From Bacillota bacterium (GTDB lineage Bacteria > Bacillota > UBA4882 > UBA8346), in NCBI GenBank assembly GCA_023415375.1, contig JAEZKW010000220.1, positions 1 to 11,751 on the forward strand: a DNA stretch of 11,751 nt, given 5' to 3'. Of the stretch, positions 11,660 to 11,751 are shown piece after piece; the first letter of the stretch is position 1; each line of letters begins with the position of its first letter. The notes beneath the pieces were generated by a model that was given only the letters and a program-made list of their open reading frames with translations, searched no databases and had not been told where the DNA came from. Both the position numbers and the translations under genes were made by a program.

Positions 11660-11751
11660 CTATCTTTCCTTTATGAATGTGGCGATTTCTTTTGCAGCTC
11701 TTGCCATTACGCCTTTAGGACCAATTATTTCCCGGACTTCCCGCAATTGTT
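11660..11751 (-). CDS. C-terminus of a possible LpxB-like glycosyltransferase, partial
   Basis: Reading from the right edge, the minus strand encodes 29 residues, QLREVREIIGPKGVMARAAK and nine more, before TAG at 11660-11662. The block LREVRE..GPKGV..RAAKEI resembles the end of lipid-A-disaccharide synthase (LpxB) and related glycosyltransferases, where an L-G-x-G-A..RAA helix closes the protein. Only the tail is visible, so both frame and family are tentative. If it is LpxB, it would act at the inner membrane in lipid A synthesis. Confidence 0.4.
   Translation of the reverse strand, partial: QLREVREIIGPKGVMARAAKEIATFIKER

Noticed and set aside
11281..11676. Plus-strand open frame of 131 codons
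   Set aside because: It crosses the IS-end-like element, an 11-bp inverted repeat and the CCACGAAG palindrome, has Arg/Phe/Val repeat-derived stretches, no ribosome site and no family resemblance.

Overview
The window looks like chromosomal DNA from a low-GC, Clostridia-like member of the Bacillota. The reasons are AGGAGG-type ribosome sites, several TTG/GTG starts, AT-rich intergenic DNA, a CD3324-family protein, a STAS-like DUF4325 protein, a DUF1638 protein and an SPL-like radical SAM enzyme. A 29-residue gene tail at the right edge resembles the C-terminus of lipid-A-disaccharide synthase (LpxB). If that holds, the host could be a diderm (LPS-bearing) Bacillota, but the evidence is thin.

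Left part (1-4765). A partial minus-strand gene runs off the left edge and encodes a papain/C39-like cysteine-peptidase-type protein. Divergent from it is a probable operon of a DUF1638 protein, a zinc-ribbon Nudix hydrolase and a dienelactone-hydrolase-type alpha/beta hydrolase. It converges with 9 bp separation on a membrane-anchored cyclophilin (minus strand). Divergent from the cyclophilin is a pentapeptide-repeat protein with a Qnr-like C-terminus. A DUF4325 protein follows, preceded by two dyad symmetries and closed by a strong intrinsic terminator.

Centre (4780-8141). Four tightly spaced plus-strand genes look like one transcription unit: a WYL-domain regulator with a dyad just upstream, a SAP/DUF6434 protein, an Fpg/Nei-family protein lacking the usual catalytic proline, and an SPL-family radical SAM enzyme whose ATG directly follows the previous stop codon. 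Each has a DNA-binding or DNA-repair-like fold, so this is the best candidate for an uncharacterised DNA-damage or DNA-processing module.

Right part (8142-11751). Two tandem small XRE repressors (minus strand) are followed upstream by a perfect-consensus sigma-A promoter. One TTTGCCA-type palindrome fills its spacer and a second lies just past the predicted start point. The promoter points away from the repressors into about 400 bp of non-coding, repeat-rich DNA containing a MITE-like element with 16-bp terminal inverted repeats and a nested 24-bp inverted repeat. Beyond this, on the minus strand, lie a stand-alone ceramidase-N-terminal-type metallohydrolase and a CD3324-family small HTH protein. 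A second repeat-rich, largely non-coding stretch (11192-11659) follows, with an IS-end-like element, an 11-bp perfect inverted repeat and a CCACGAAG palindrome. The LpxB-like gene tail closes the window.

All family assignments come from motif recognition by eye. No database search was run.
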